A stretch of DNA of 64,000 nt from positions 17,312,001 through 17,376,000 of the forward strand of contig OX387201.1 in the NCBI GenBank assembly GCA_947561715.1, read 5' to 3'. The translations under genes and the position numbers were made by a program. This DNA is from Ascidia mentula (lineage: Eukaryota; Chordata; Ascidiacea; Phlebobranchia; Ascidiidae). Numbering within the stretch: the stretch's first letter is position 1; each line of letters starts with the position of its first letter. The notes beneath the pieces were generated by a model. That model had not been told where the DNA came from, did no database searches, and was given only the letters and a program-made list of their open reading frames with translations. Shown piece after piece: positions 1 to 12,800 of the stretch.

Positions 1-3000
1 GTGTCCTGGTTTCACCGACTTCAACAACGGAGTACTGACTTGCGACAACAGCTTTTTGTATGAATCAGTGTGTGAATTTAGCTGCAATCCTGGTTACGAA
101 CTGATTGGGGAAAGCACCTCTACGTGTCGGGCCGACCGAACCTTCTCGAATCCACAACCGGTTTGCCAGAGTAAGCGTCCATTGCTTAACTAACATTCTG
201 CAATAATTCCTACATTTTATTAACTTTCATTACTGATAAAAAATTATTGAAGACATATCATTTTTAGTTATGTTGATGTTGTTAGTCATTTAACATCATC
301 TGCAAATCCTGACACAACTAAAAAGACATTTGGTGACTTTACCTACGTTTTTATTCACTAACACTTCCCTCAATTACCAGAAATCGAGTGCCCGTCAACG
401 CACACAAGTTTAGAAAACGGCAAGGCGACCTGCTCGGATGAAGCAAGATTCCAATCGGATTGCGTTTACGTGTGCAACCCCGGCTACGAAATGACAACCT
501 CCCCCGAGGCCAACACGGAAGACAGTGATGACGTCACGACGGTGACGTGTCAAGCGGATCGCACTTGGAGCGGAGATTTACCTTACTGCAAAAGGAAACA
601 GTGTTCTATGCACGACGGGGCTCTCACCAAAGTAGGTTGTTGTATTAGTTGTGTTTGGAGTTGTGAATATAGTTTTAAAATGCATTGCCTTTATTTGTAC
701 AAATGACAACCTAAGTTAATTCATTTTATGCTGATGGCAGTAAACCACAAGTCATGGCTTTGTTGAGAATAATAGGTTCGGTGCACTTTTTATTTGGGAC
801 GTTTCGACAATAAAAAACTCTAAGGAATCATGACAATTAAAATATATTTAGAATAAAACCTTGTTTTTATTTCACAGGCAAAACTTAACGGAAATGTTGA
901 CTGCACTGAGTCTGCTTGGTACGGATCCCAATGTGCAGTCACGTGTCACGAAGGCTACCTTCTGATTGGTCCAGACACGACGCGGTGTACAGCTTCAGCC
1001 GACTGGGCTCCAACCCTAGGATATTGCGAAAGTATGTTTCAACATTTTTGTTTTAAATTATATCGTGGCTGGTCAGGATGATTTTGAAAATAGGTTTAAA
1101 AAAGAGGATTTGGTTTGTGGATCTTGTGTTGCTATTGTTTCTGTTGTTGCAAAACTAACCCACGTTTTTTTCTGTGTGTTTGCAGAGATTGAATGTGGCG
1201 AGTTAGTTGCTCCTAACAACAGTAGGATGTCTTGTACTGACGGATTCAGATTTGAATCAACTTGCTCTGTGACTTGTGATCGAGGTTATGAGAGAATCGG
1301 CTCGGCTTCCGTTTCTTGTCAAGCTGACAAAACGTACAACAACCAATTGCCAACATGTAGAGGTAAAAACGCACGATTAAAGTTAATGCGTTACATTCTA
1401 TCTTGTAGTGCTGTCTGTTGAAGTAATTATCGTTTGAAACGAAATTATCTTACAAATCTCATTTAGCATTTTATCATGAAATCACTGATGTTGTGTGATA
1501 ATCTGGAAACATTATTTTATGTTGAAAGATGCCAATAAATCGGCAATAAACGTTTAGAAATCCTCTGTTCCATCTCATTTACCGAACTGGAGAATGGTGA
1601 GGCCACATGTAGCGACAGCAACCGTTTCGACTCTGAGTGCACTTACCGTTGTCACCCGGGATATGAAATGACCCCGGAAAGCGTTGGCAAGGCAACTTGT
1701 CAGGCAAACTACAGCTGGGATGCCTCCGACAAACCAATTTGCATCAAAAAGAGATGTTCCCATGCTGATCCAATCCTAATACAGGTTAGGAGTCGATATT
1801 ATTTGTGAAAAGAACTCTTGATAAGAAACGCTGCTGCTTGATACAAATATAAAACAATTTAATGTACTAGACAAGCTTTATCTTGAAGCTAACTGTATAT
1901 TTTACAAAATTGTTTAGCTTTTTTAGCGGCTTCAAAATAGTTTAATTCAAATTTTTGAATATTTATTCTTCGTTTGAAGGCATTGCAACATGGCACAATC
2001 ACATGTACAGATGAAGATAGATTCGAATCTCAATGCACATTGACTTGTAATGAGGGTTACGAGTTGACAGCAGGAACAGGCGTCACCAGCTGTTTGGAAA
2101 ACCAAAGTTGGGAAGAAAGTTTCGGACATTGCCAAAGTAAGTGGAGTTTAATGACATACTGTTAAGATAGTTTTCCAATCACTACAGTTTTAAAAATAAA
2201 AAGAAATCGACATTTTATTTGATTGTAACAGCAATATTTAATTTAAGTGACGATTCGTGCAGAACGTCTTGTAATTGTAATGCACTAAATCCATTTGCGT
2301 GCATGTTTCCCAAGCCATGTTGTAACTGTTCGAAATTACTTTCCCCATAGAAATACAGTGCTCGGAATTGGAAGGTTTGGAAAACGGCCAAATCACGTGT
2401 TCTGATCACAACAGATATTTGTCGGTGTGTTCATTCACTTGCGACTCTGGTTACGAACTGACAGGAGAAGAAACGTCCACTTGTCAGTCAGACAGAACTT
2501 TCACCCACTCTGTTCCGTCCTGCCACAGTAAGGAATGTTCTTGTTTTTATTTTTGTTGCTTTTGTTGGTGTTCTTGTTGTTGTTGTTTAGAATTTGCTTT
2601 ACAACATCGCTGTGAATTCTTTTCAGAAACAACATGTCCTGATTCACATCTTGTCGTTGTAAACGGCGCCACCACGTGCACAGAATCAAACCTGTATGAA
2701 TCGGTGTGCGAATACGTGTGCGACGCCGGGTACGAGATTACCGCTGGGAGCGCTAGAGCGCAATGTCAGGACGACCAAACTTGGGATGGAGCGAAGGCGA
2801 CTTGCGAAAGAAAAATATGTCCCAGCAACACTAAAGCCTTCGCCGCGGTAAAAATGAAGTATTTCTATCATTTTTGTGCATAAAACCGGGTTTTATTCTC
2901 TCCGAATCAAAGGTTTTCAACTAAACTTTTAATTTAACAAAAGCTGATCCGATCTGTGGCACGAATGGTGGCAAATAAAATGGATTTTAAACCATTTTTA

Positions 3001-6000
3001 GGCCGACCGTAACGGAGTAGTCACGTGCACGGATGGTCACGTGTTTGAATCGGTGTGCTCAGTGGTGTGTGACGCCGGTTACAGGCTTGTCGAGGATGGA
3101 AGCAACCAAACTCGCTGTAACGAATCAGCAAAATGGGAACCGACCCTGGGATATTGCGTCAGTAAGTATTAAAAGCATAGTTTACCAAGGCGGTTGTTCG
3201 TTACTCTTTGTGGTTGTATTTTATGCTGATATGATTACTTCTGGTGACAATAAATTGATCAAAAATATGAGAGGTAACAAATTTCTTTGATAGAAATTGA
3301 ATGCGGAATATTCGATAATTTGGTAAACGGACAAATGTCGTGTACGGAGGAAAACCTCTTCCTTTCTACCTGTGAATTCTCGTGTGATGCGGGATATGAG
3401 ATGGAAGGTTCCTATTCCAGTGTTTGCCAAGCTAACAAAACGTGGAACTCCCCGGCGCCCGTCTGCTACAGTAAGATGTGATGTTCGTGACGTAAACTTT
3501 TACAACGAAGTGATACCTAAAAATAATTACTATACTTCGATTCTAGAAACTGTCTTTAAATATTGAATACCTCTCTGCCTTCCTTTCGCAATGTTTATCC
3601 TACATTTCACTTCGTATCAACAGAAATCAGCTGCCCGCGTTCATTCCTTCAAATTGACAACGGCGTAGCTGAATGCACAGAATCGAATAGATTCGGATCC
3701 ATTTGCACTTACACATGTGACGAAGGATACGAAATGGCCACGACAGATTTCAGCACAACTTCTTGCACGGAAACAAAAACTTGGGGGTTCGCAAAACCGA
3801 CTTGTTCCAAAAAGAGATGCCCACGAAATGATCAAAGTTTACTCAAAGTAAGTTAAGCAACCTAACCACAGAGAGTTGTTGCAAGTAGCAACTTCTAACT
3901 TAACGGATGAATTTGAATTTAATGTTTTTATCAACAGGCCGCCGAAGTTGGACTTGTCTCCTGCACCGACGCAAACTTGTACCAGTCAACTTGCTCGGTC
4001 ACGTGTCCTGTAGGCTACGAGCTGATTGGAGGAGTCGAATCAATCAGATGTCTGGCTACAGCTAAGTGGGATGCATCGATGGGATTTTGCCAAAGTGAGT
4101 TTAGTGTTATGATCAGTGGAAAATGTGTTTTGTTTCACGCAAGTCATTTAAAGATATAACAAAACAATTAAGAATCAATGATTGGTTTCAAACATCTTCA
4201 GTTCTCATCTCAACACTCAACACACATTTAAATATTTTCCTCGGTGTTGCGTAGAAATTCGTTGCCAGGAACTCTCACGACCATCAAACGGTGAACTATC
4301 CTGCAATGACGCAAACCGATATGGTTCGATTTGTGAATTCGAGTGTCACGAAGGTTACTACATGGCCGGGGAGGTTACGTCAACATGTCAAGCCAACAGA
4401 ACCTTCTCGAACCCTGAACCAACATGTAACAGTAAGTTTATTAGGGATGTTAGTGATCTGTCTATAGCACTTTGCGGTGTAGATATTTTTGCAATTTCTG
4501 GTTGGCCATTTTTTTAAAGAAAATTTTTTCTTTTTTTTTCTTTTCTATCATCCGGTGTAGCTCATGGCAACACAATGAAATCCGGGTATAAGTGCAAAAA
4601 AAAGTAAAAAATCAATCATTTTTAAAGTGTTAAGATTAGAAACGTGCAGTTAAGTGTCAAAAGACTTGACACGGCTTAATATATAATTCAAACATATTTT
4701 TTACCCATTTTTATGATTATTCTTCAATTTTAGAAATAAGCTGCGCCATGGATCACACAACTATTGAGTCCGGAACTGCTCAGTGCTCGGAGGAAAACCT
4801 GTTTGAATCGGTGTGCGCTTACCAGTGCAACCCCGGTTACCGCTTTTTCCACAATGACGTCATCGCTGACGAGGTCATGACTGCAACTTGTTTGTCCGAT
4901 GCTTCCTGGACGGACGTGGTTCCAATTTGCGAGAAGGTCACCTGCGACCATTCTGACGAAGACTTTATGCTGGTAAGTAGACGTAAATGTGTATTTGTTT
5001 TAGTAGCGTAATTGAAACCTATTTATTGAGGTGGTTGAAATATCTGGTTTATGTGAATATTTGTATCAGCTCAACTTCTTCATCTCACATTTTGTTTCAT
5101 GTAAAACTTTCACCTAAACGTGCGAAACATTTCTAACCTTCTGCCACTTGTGTTTCAGGCCCACGAGACTGGTGACGTATCTTGCTCTGAGGGAACTCGA
5201 TTCGGTTCGACTTGCACGATCACGTGTGCTGAAGGAAGGGACGTGGTTGGATATCAGGCAACCACTTGCACAGACAGCGGTCTTTGGAATGTCTCTCTTG
5301 GTCATTGTGAAAGTAATTGTCGCCAATTCTTTCCACCCAACATAGTTTTTGGACAATTAAACATGCTCTCGATTTTGCAGATGTTGAATGCGATACGCTG
5401 ACTTCACCTTTCTTCGGAGATCTATCTTGTTCCGATGGTTTCGAGTTCGATTCCCGGTGCAACTTTACCTGTCAGGAAGGTTACGAGTTTACGTCGGAGT
5501 CCTGGGACATGGTGATCACGAACCAACGTGACATGGAAAACACAAACGTCATCACGGCCGATTGCTTAGCTGATGGAACTTGGACCGTCTCGGGATCACT
5601 GGAGTGTGAAAGTGAGTATAATAGTTCAAAAAGAAATTATGATAGACCAAAAACTACTCATATGCACTCTTGTAAGAAGTAAACCTCATATTATTTATTG
5701 TTTACTGCAATTAAAGTTCAACAACAATATGATGTTTCAACGCTTGTCGTTAACATCAACATAGGACTGAACAATGTGGAGCCAATAATATGAACTGTCT
5801 GCAGCTTATACACAATAGGACTGAACTGCATTTTTTGTACACACCGAATTCTAATAATTACTTTTTACGCCATTCGTCTGTTGCTTTATTTGCTTTGTTG
5901 GTGATCGTATAGTAACAGTATCACATTGCGTCATCTCCAGGAAAAGTTTGTCCTTTGGATGGTTTCGATTCGATGGAGAATGGCGAAGTCACGTGTTCCG

Positions 6001-9000
6001 ACAGCAACTTCTACATGTCGCAGTGCCTCTTCCAATGCGACCCGGGTTACGAGGCGATGCGACCCCAAGATGACCTTGACGTCACTTCCGTCCTGGTCAC
6101 GTGCACTTCCGAGGCGCAATGGAGCGTGCCAGAACCTCCCAGATGCCAGAGGATGAAGTGTGAGATGAACGTGACGGAACTGCAAAATGTGAGTGTTTGG
6201 TCCCACCCACGTGCAAGTAGGGTACGAGTAAAGTCTTTTCAAATTTAGCCTTCGAACGTAGCCTGTCGATATAAAAGAAAAAAATGAAACATAAATTTAA
6301 ACAAACAACAATTTTGCGAATTATTCAAATTAAACCCAGAGGTTAAAGAAAATTTAAAACCAAAATTCTGGTGGCTAAAGTAACAGGAAAAGTTTGTGCA
6401 GATTGAACCACACGGGAGGGTGTCGTGTACCAACGGAGCTATGTTCGGTTCAGAATGCACACTCAAGTGTAACAAGGGATATCATTTGACGAGCGATTTC
6501 AACTCCACCGTTTGCGGAATCAACAGGGAGTGGACTGCGGTTCTACCGACATGTGAAAGTAAGTGTAACAATCATCGACAAAGCACAAAGACCACGCAGC
6601 ACTTTCTTGTCAAACTTGTAAATTTCTTTACATACCCGAATATCAATTACTTTTATTTGCATTTCCGTTTTCATCTCTTTGATCCAAACATTTAAAACCA
6701 CTTTGAAACACAGAGAATCAGTGTGAAGAGTTGGTTGATCCTAATCACGGACTCCTAACTTGCACTGACGAGAACTTCTTCAAATCCCACTGTTACCTGC
6801 AATGCGAGCCCGGCTACCGGATCGTCGATCCCGAGGAGGAGTATGACGTCACAGGAGGAATGACGTGTCGCAGCGATGGCACGTGGTGTGGGGACGTCCC
6901 TAGATGTGAAAGTAAGCAGTCTTTCCAACTCACAGTTTTAAGTAATTTAAGTAACTCTTTTCACTTACATTTGACCTTGGGTTTCTTGCAGAGGTCACAT
7001 GCCCCAAGGAGCAAATTGTTCTTGAACACGGTGACGTCACCTGCAGCGACTTTAATTTCTACCAATCGGAATGCTTCTACGATTGTGACCTCGGTTATCA
7101 CATGATCAGCGGTCAGTCATCCATGACGCGATGCACAGAAAGTGGACAATGGAGCGACCTCGCGCCCGTGTGCGAAACAAACCGATGCCCAGCGAATGAA
7201 ACCAGCATTTTGGAGGTACAAGTCACTGACAGCGAAAAATATCGATAGTCATAAATCACTGTGCAAAGTCTTCAGGGCTCAAAATTCATGTAATTAGGTA
7301 TTAATTGTCTGCATTGTTTGACCAAATTTTACCCCAACTTTGTGAAAACTGAATCTTGATTACAACGATTCATGAATATTTATATTTTTCAGGCGCAAGA
7401 GCGTGGTGAGGTCACGTGCTCAGACGAGAACAGGTTCGGATCGCGGTGCGCCCTCAAGTGTTACGACGGATATCAGCTTACCGGGGAGCCCAACACAATA
7501 TGTATGCACTCTATGGAATGGAGCAACGGACTTGGACTCTGTCAACGTATGTTGCCTGAACTAACTGTGTATATATTGTTTTTACCCAAATGAGATTTGA
7601 TGATACACCATTGTAGCAAGTGATTTTATTCAATGCTTAATGTCTGGTAATTGCGCATTGAAAAAGTATTTAGTTTTGTGTGGTAAACTATTTAAATGGT
7701 CCGATAATTGCGCAACTTGAAATTAGAGAATTGATTTCCGTATCTCCAGGCATCAGCTGCCCCCACCTGGCAATAAGTACGCACTCTTCGTTGGAATGCA
7801 CCAACCAATTCCGCTACCAGTCATCTTGCGTGACTAAATGTGATGCCGGCTACGAACGAGTGACGTCATCGGTGACAAGTAATGACAAAGCGTATGACGT
7901 GATGTGCGAAGCGGATGGACGATGGGCTGGAACTCTTGCGGATTGTCAGAGTAAGAATTACTTTATTATTTGAATAATAATTGATATATTACTCTGTGTA
8001 ACGACTCTGTGGTCTCTGTTAATCATTTACGACTCATTAACAAACAACTGGAAAACACGATGTGTTTTTTGTCAATTGAAAAGCTTAGCAACCAGTTTCA
8101 ATCAAATTTGCCGACACAGAAAAAACTTGTCCCTGGGAAGGATACAGTTCAGTAACAAACGGCCACGTCCAATGCTCGGAGAACAATATGTACGGAAGTT
8201 CGTGCGTATATATTTGCGAGCCCGGATACGAGATGAGGTCTTCAGTTGGTTTCGACACCACAGTGTCGATCGTTAACTGCTCGGTGAACGGGACTTGGAA
8301 CATGGAGCCTCCCGTATGCATGCCATCCCAATGCTCACCCACTGTGAGAGAAATGAAACAGGTAGCCATGCTTGTGTGGTTGTATTTCTGTTTCTACTTT
8401 TTTGAAAGTTCATGCAGTAAGCTGTATCGCAGCCACGTTTTAGTTTACACCTTCAGCAAAGTTAATTTGTCGTAATACAGTCACATAATCTCACTAGAGA
8501 GGAGTGTTTGAAGTGATACAAACACGTACTACAAAAGACTTTGTCTTTTCCTCAGTTTTAAAGTAATTTCTAGATTCTTGAAAGCGATTTTTAGTCCAGT
8601 AATTTTCCGTGAAATACGCAAGTGAAACTGCAGAAATTACATACTCTGTAACTAGAACAGGTTTAAATACGTCGAAATTTTCAGAACGTGGTGAATGGAA
8701 ATGTAAGTTGCACCAACGGGTCGGCCTTTGGTTCCAAGTGTTCCGTAAAGTGTGAATGTGGTTATCAAAAGACGGATGAGGGTTCGGTATCAACCGTGTG
8801 TCAACGTAATGGCAGATGGTGGCCACCCATCGCTAACTGCAAACGTAAGTTTCTTGAAAGTTTTTTCTCATCAGAAATATTCTTATGTTTCCCCTTTAAC
8901 GCAAAGTTAGCAAAAATATGCATACCTTACTTCTTCAAGTTTATTCGCTACTTTTAAAGAACCAGGGGCATCACTGACGTATAGATTCAAACTATTAACG

Positions 9001-9862
9001 TAGATTGTATTCAACCCGCAACATAGAAGGTTTCAACTTTTTTTTCATGTTATGTCAACAGGAATCACGTGTCCCGCCCCACAAGTCCCAGCTCACACCC
9101 AGATTCAATGCACGAACAACTATTTGTTCGACTCTACCTGTTCATCTGTTGGTTGCGACAGCGGATACATGTTGACATCAGAGGATGACGCCATTATCAC
9201 ATGTGCAGGGGAAGGACATTGGCTGGGCGAATTACCAGCTTGCAAAAGTGAGTGTTTTTGCCGAAAGTTCTGCTGCCAAGCATAATATTTAGTTAACATA
9301 AAGCCCTTCACTTGCCAGAAGTTCTGCTAGAAACTTTTTTGCCAATTACCTAAACTAAATCTATTTGATTTTGTACCGAAACAATTCGTTACATTTCAGA
9401 ACGCGAATGTTCGGCATCGTTTTTGACATTGGAGCACGGAAGAATGGTGTGTAGCGATTCCAATAACTACGCGTCTACCTGTGAATTCTCATGCAATCCC
9501 GGATATGTGCTGGCAACTGACGACCAGGTGGCGCAGTGTCTCGCCAGTGGAGAGTGGTCGGTAGAGGCGGTAGTGTGCAGAAGAAGGATCAGTTGTCAAT
9601 CCACTGTAAGAACTGGCGCTAGTGTGTAGTTTTTGCATTGTTATTCGATGTGTTTACAATTTGTTTAATCGTTTATTGCCCAAGATGCAGCAGGTAATTT
9701 TGTTTCAGTATTTTGCTTTTGGTTCGGTCGAATGCGGGCGAGACGGTCGATGCCAGTTATCATGTGACGTGGGAACGCAGCTGATTGGTCCGGGAGAGAG
9801 CACGTGTCGTGACGATGTTCCCGGAGTTGTCCAATGGGAACCCGCACTTGGCGTTTGCAAAA
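1..9862 (+). repeat. Nine tandem copies of a three-exon, three-CCP module
   Basis: Each module has one CCP in a phase 1-1 exon, then two CCPs over two exons joined by a phase-0 intron. The middle exon ends shortly after the first Cys of the third CCP. Modules: 1-170/381-631/878-1031; 1186-1362/1558-1784/1980-2136; 2351-2527/2627-2847/3002-3161; 3294-3470/3624-3847/3938-4094; 4255-4431/4734-4972/5159-5312; 5381-5611/5941-6188/6402-6558; 6714-6911/6992-7215/7393-7546; 7750-7950/8120-8361/8685-8844; 9062-9247/9400-9605/9709-9862. Exon lengths stay near 177/225-250/157 in most copies while introns have diverged. This indicates repeated internal duplication of a ~1.1 kb unit, as in the long homologous repeats of vertebrate CR1. 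Some third-exon CCPs (for example 9709-9862) are more degenerate. Confidence 0.88.
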
Positions 9863-12800
9863 GTCAGTTTTTTTATCATCCTCTGATCGTCAAGATTTAA
9901 TCAATCTCAAAGTGTTTGCACAACCATTTAATTTTTATTGCTTGGTGTCAAAAAGCAAAAATGGTTCATGCCTCGTTGTGGCAACAACGTATATTTTCTT
10001 TTTGTTAAAGTTGTTAAACCCTGATCATTACTTTATACTATTATTATTAATTATTAATTTTATTATACCAGAACGAAGTTGCGAGGCTTTGTCGACGCCG
10101 CCAAATGGAAGCGTCACATGCAGTGACCAAGCTCTTTACCGCTCCATGTGTCGCTTCCGTTGTAGTGAGGGATTCCGCTTGGTGGGAGAAATGAACATCA
10201 GATGTCGATCTGATGGCCGATGGTCAGGGGAATCCCCGCAGTGTGTTGGTAAGATAAATTTTGCTTGCTTTAAACCACATTTCCTGCAATCGGCATTCAA
10301 AAGGCCCTTTTTAGGTTAGAAAATTTATAGCTTTTTTTACAACAAAATAATAATAGCCTTACACAGAGTAGCGAATGTTGAAACATCTGTTTGTATTTGA
10401 TTTAGAACGAACATGCAGCGCATCGTACTTGACCATCGAAAACGGTTTAGTGCTTGCCTCCCAATCAGTTCGCAATGGGTGAGTCGTAATATATTTATAT
10501 AACTGCGTCCCTGTCAGTAAATAACTTATCCTATTCTCATACATGATTTTGTGTACGTAGGTCGGTTGCACAGTACTCGTGCGCTGAAGGCTACGAGCTG
10601 ATTGGCTCAGCGGAAGTCACGTGCCTTTCGTCCGGAGTCTGGAACAAAGCGAAGCCTTCTTGTCAACGTAAGTTGATCGAAACAAGATTAACAAACAACA
10701 ATAGAATGCTTGTGCTATATCTATTGCCTCCCTGTTTCGCACCGATAATATTAATCAACTTTATTGTAGTTTTATGGGGTTTGAGGATGACACTTCTGCG
10801 TCCACATGATGCGAACTATTTTAACCGCTATGTAGGTCTAACATGTGCTCCCCTTAAACTGGAGAACGGGATGGTGGAATGCAGTCGAGACGCATCGGAG
10901 GAGCAGGGTGTGACGTGTACATTCCGATGTAACTCTATGTACGAACTGACCGGAGCGTCTAGCGCCACCTGCCGTGCTGACGGCTCGTGGTCGAACCAGA
11001 CTCCATATTGCAAAGGTAGGGAAACACTTGCATTGTTTGTACAACTTAATTTATTTGAATGTAAACTATTCAAGTCTCCGGTGATAGAAGTTATAAACTC
11101 ACATGACATGCAAGTGTGGGCGTATGTACTGGCTTATATGCAAAGTATATCCTGTATTCCTAGTAAAGTTTAGGAATTTGCTTGACGCACACTACCGAGT
11201 AGGTATAGTTGTAATAAGTGTTGATATATTTCAGGTTTCTGTGACAGTTCCTTCACTCAGTTCAGCGGCGGTAGAATAAACTGTTCTAACTCCCACTACC
11301 ATCGCTCTCAGTGCAGGTAAAACTTATTTCAAAACACCTTTAACCAATCTCCCAATCCCAATGCATGACACACATATAAAGCATAACATTCAGAAGCTAC
11401 GCTTAAAACTTCTCAACCTTTCTGCTTTAGGTTTTGGTGCGACTCCGACAATGACGTCACAAGTCAACTTCACGGTTCACCAACCATCACGTGTGGGGAG
11501 GATGGGCGTTGGAGCGAAGTCCCTCCGTGTTGTGCACGTAAGTTTGCTATTTAGATGGCTTTTGCCAAGGGCGTGCTTTGAACCCACAACCATAGGTGTT
11601 TTACTTTGGATTTTCTGTTGCAGGGGAATGCCCCCAACACGCGAAGATCGATCTCTTCTTCGTGCTGGATAGCAGCGCCAGTGTTGGTTTTAAAAACTGG
11701 ACAAAAGTCTTGGAGTTTGTAAACACAGTAAGTTAGATTTTCCACTGCGGGAAGATGTGTATTCACACATACCTAATTCTTACTCGTCTTGCTCAGTTTT
11801 TGTCGACGCTTTCTATTGGCGGAGAGGACACGCAAGTGGGCGTGGTTCGCTACAACCGAGAAGTTGACGTCAGGTCTGAAATCAGCCTCGGGAAGATAGA
11901 AACACTTTCCGAACTTCAGCATGTTGTGACGTACATGCCGTACGGCGGCTGGGGTAAGTCCCGCTACTGTGTTTTACTTTCCATTCACAGAAATTTATTT
12001 TGGATAGCAGTTAAACTGTTTTATTTGTGGGAATTTAGAAACATACATGGGTGTATAGGTTGGCAATTTATTCACTTATTTTTACTCAGTTGTTTATTAG
12101 AAGCAAAAAAGACGCGATTAATTTTGTACAAGCTTACGCACTGTTTGGAGTAAACATTTATTTAAAGGCGGCGCTTACACGGAAACGTGTTAGACGCAAA
12201 CCAAGCGAAAGCGTGTTTAAGCAAACAAACAAATGCTTACAGGGCTTATATGTTGGTAAGCTATAGCTCGCTAGTCTTTTCATACAACGGGTTTTCAACC
12301 ATTACCCCGTGCTGCTCCGTCACGATGCTATCGTCAAAACTAGCGTCATCACCATTAATAGACGCGCACACGTCGTAAACCGCCTCTTCCTTGTGTGACC
12401 GGTTGTCGTGGCAACCCGCACCTTGTTCCTCGTATTCATCGTCTTCAAACTCGTTCACTACAACACTCACTCTCTTGGTCGGTGTTGCGTCGAATACGGT
12501 CACAATTTTGGGTCTTCCTTGTCTGTTCTTATGCTTAGCCAGCTTCTTCTTATACTGCCAGTATCGCCATGCGAATACCGCACTTACGCCCAATACAAGC
12601 ACTGCCGCCAATGTAATTAGGACAGCTGCAACCACATAAGTCCATGTTATTTCGCAAGTTGTAGGTGCATTTGTAGCTTGCGTTACATTCCTTGTCAACA
12701 AGTCATTCAAAGTGGTTTCCTCAGTTGAGTCTGTAAAGCTTCCTTGGCTCGTATTTGTCGTCGTAAGGCCGTGTGACGTCATGTTAAATTGTGACGTCGT

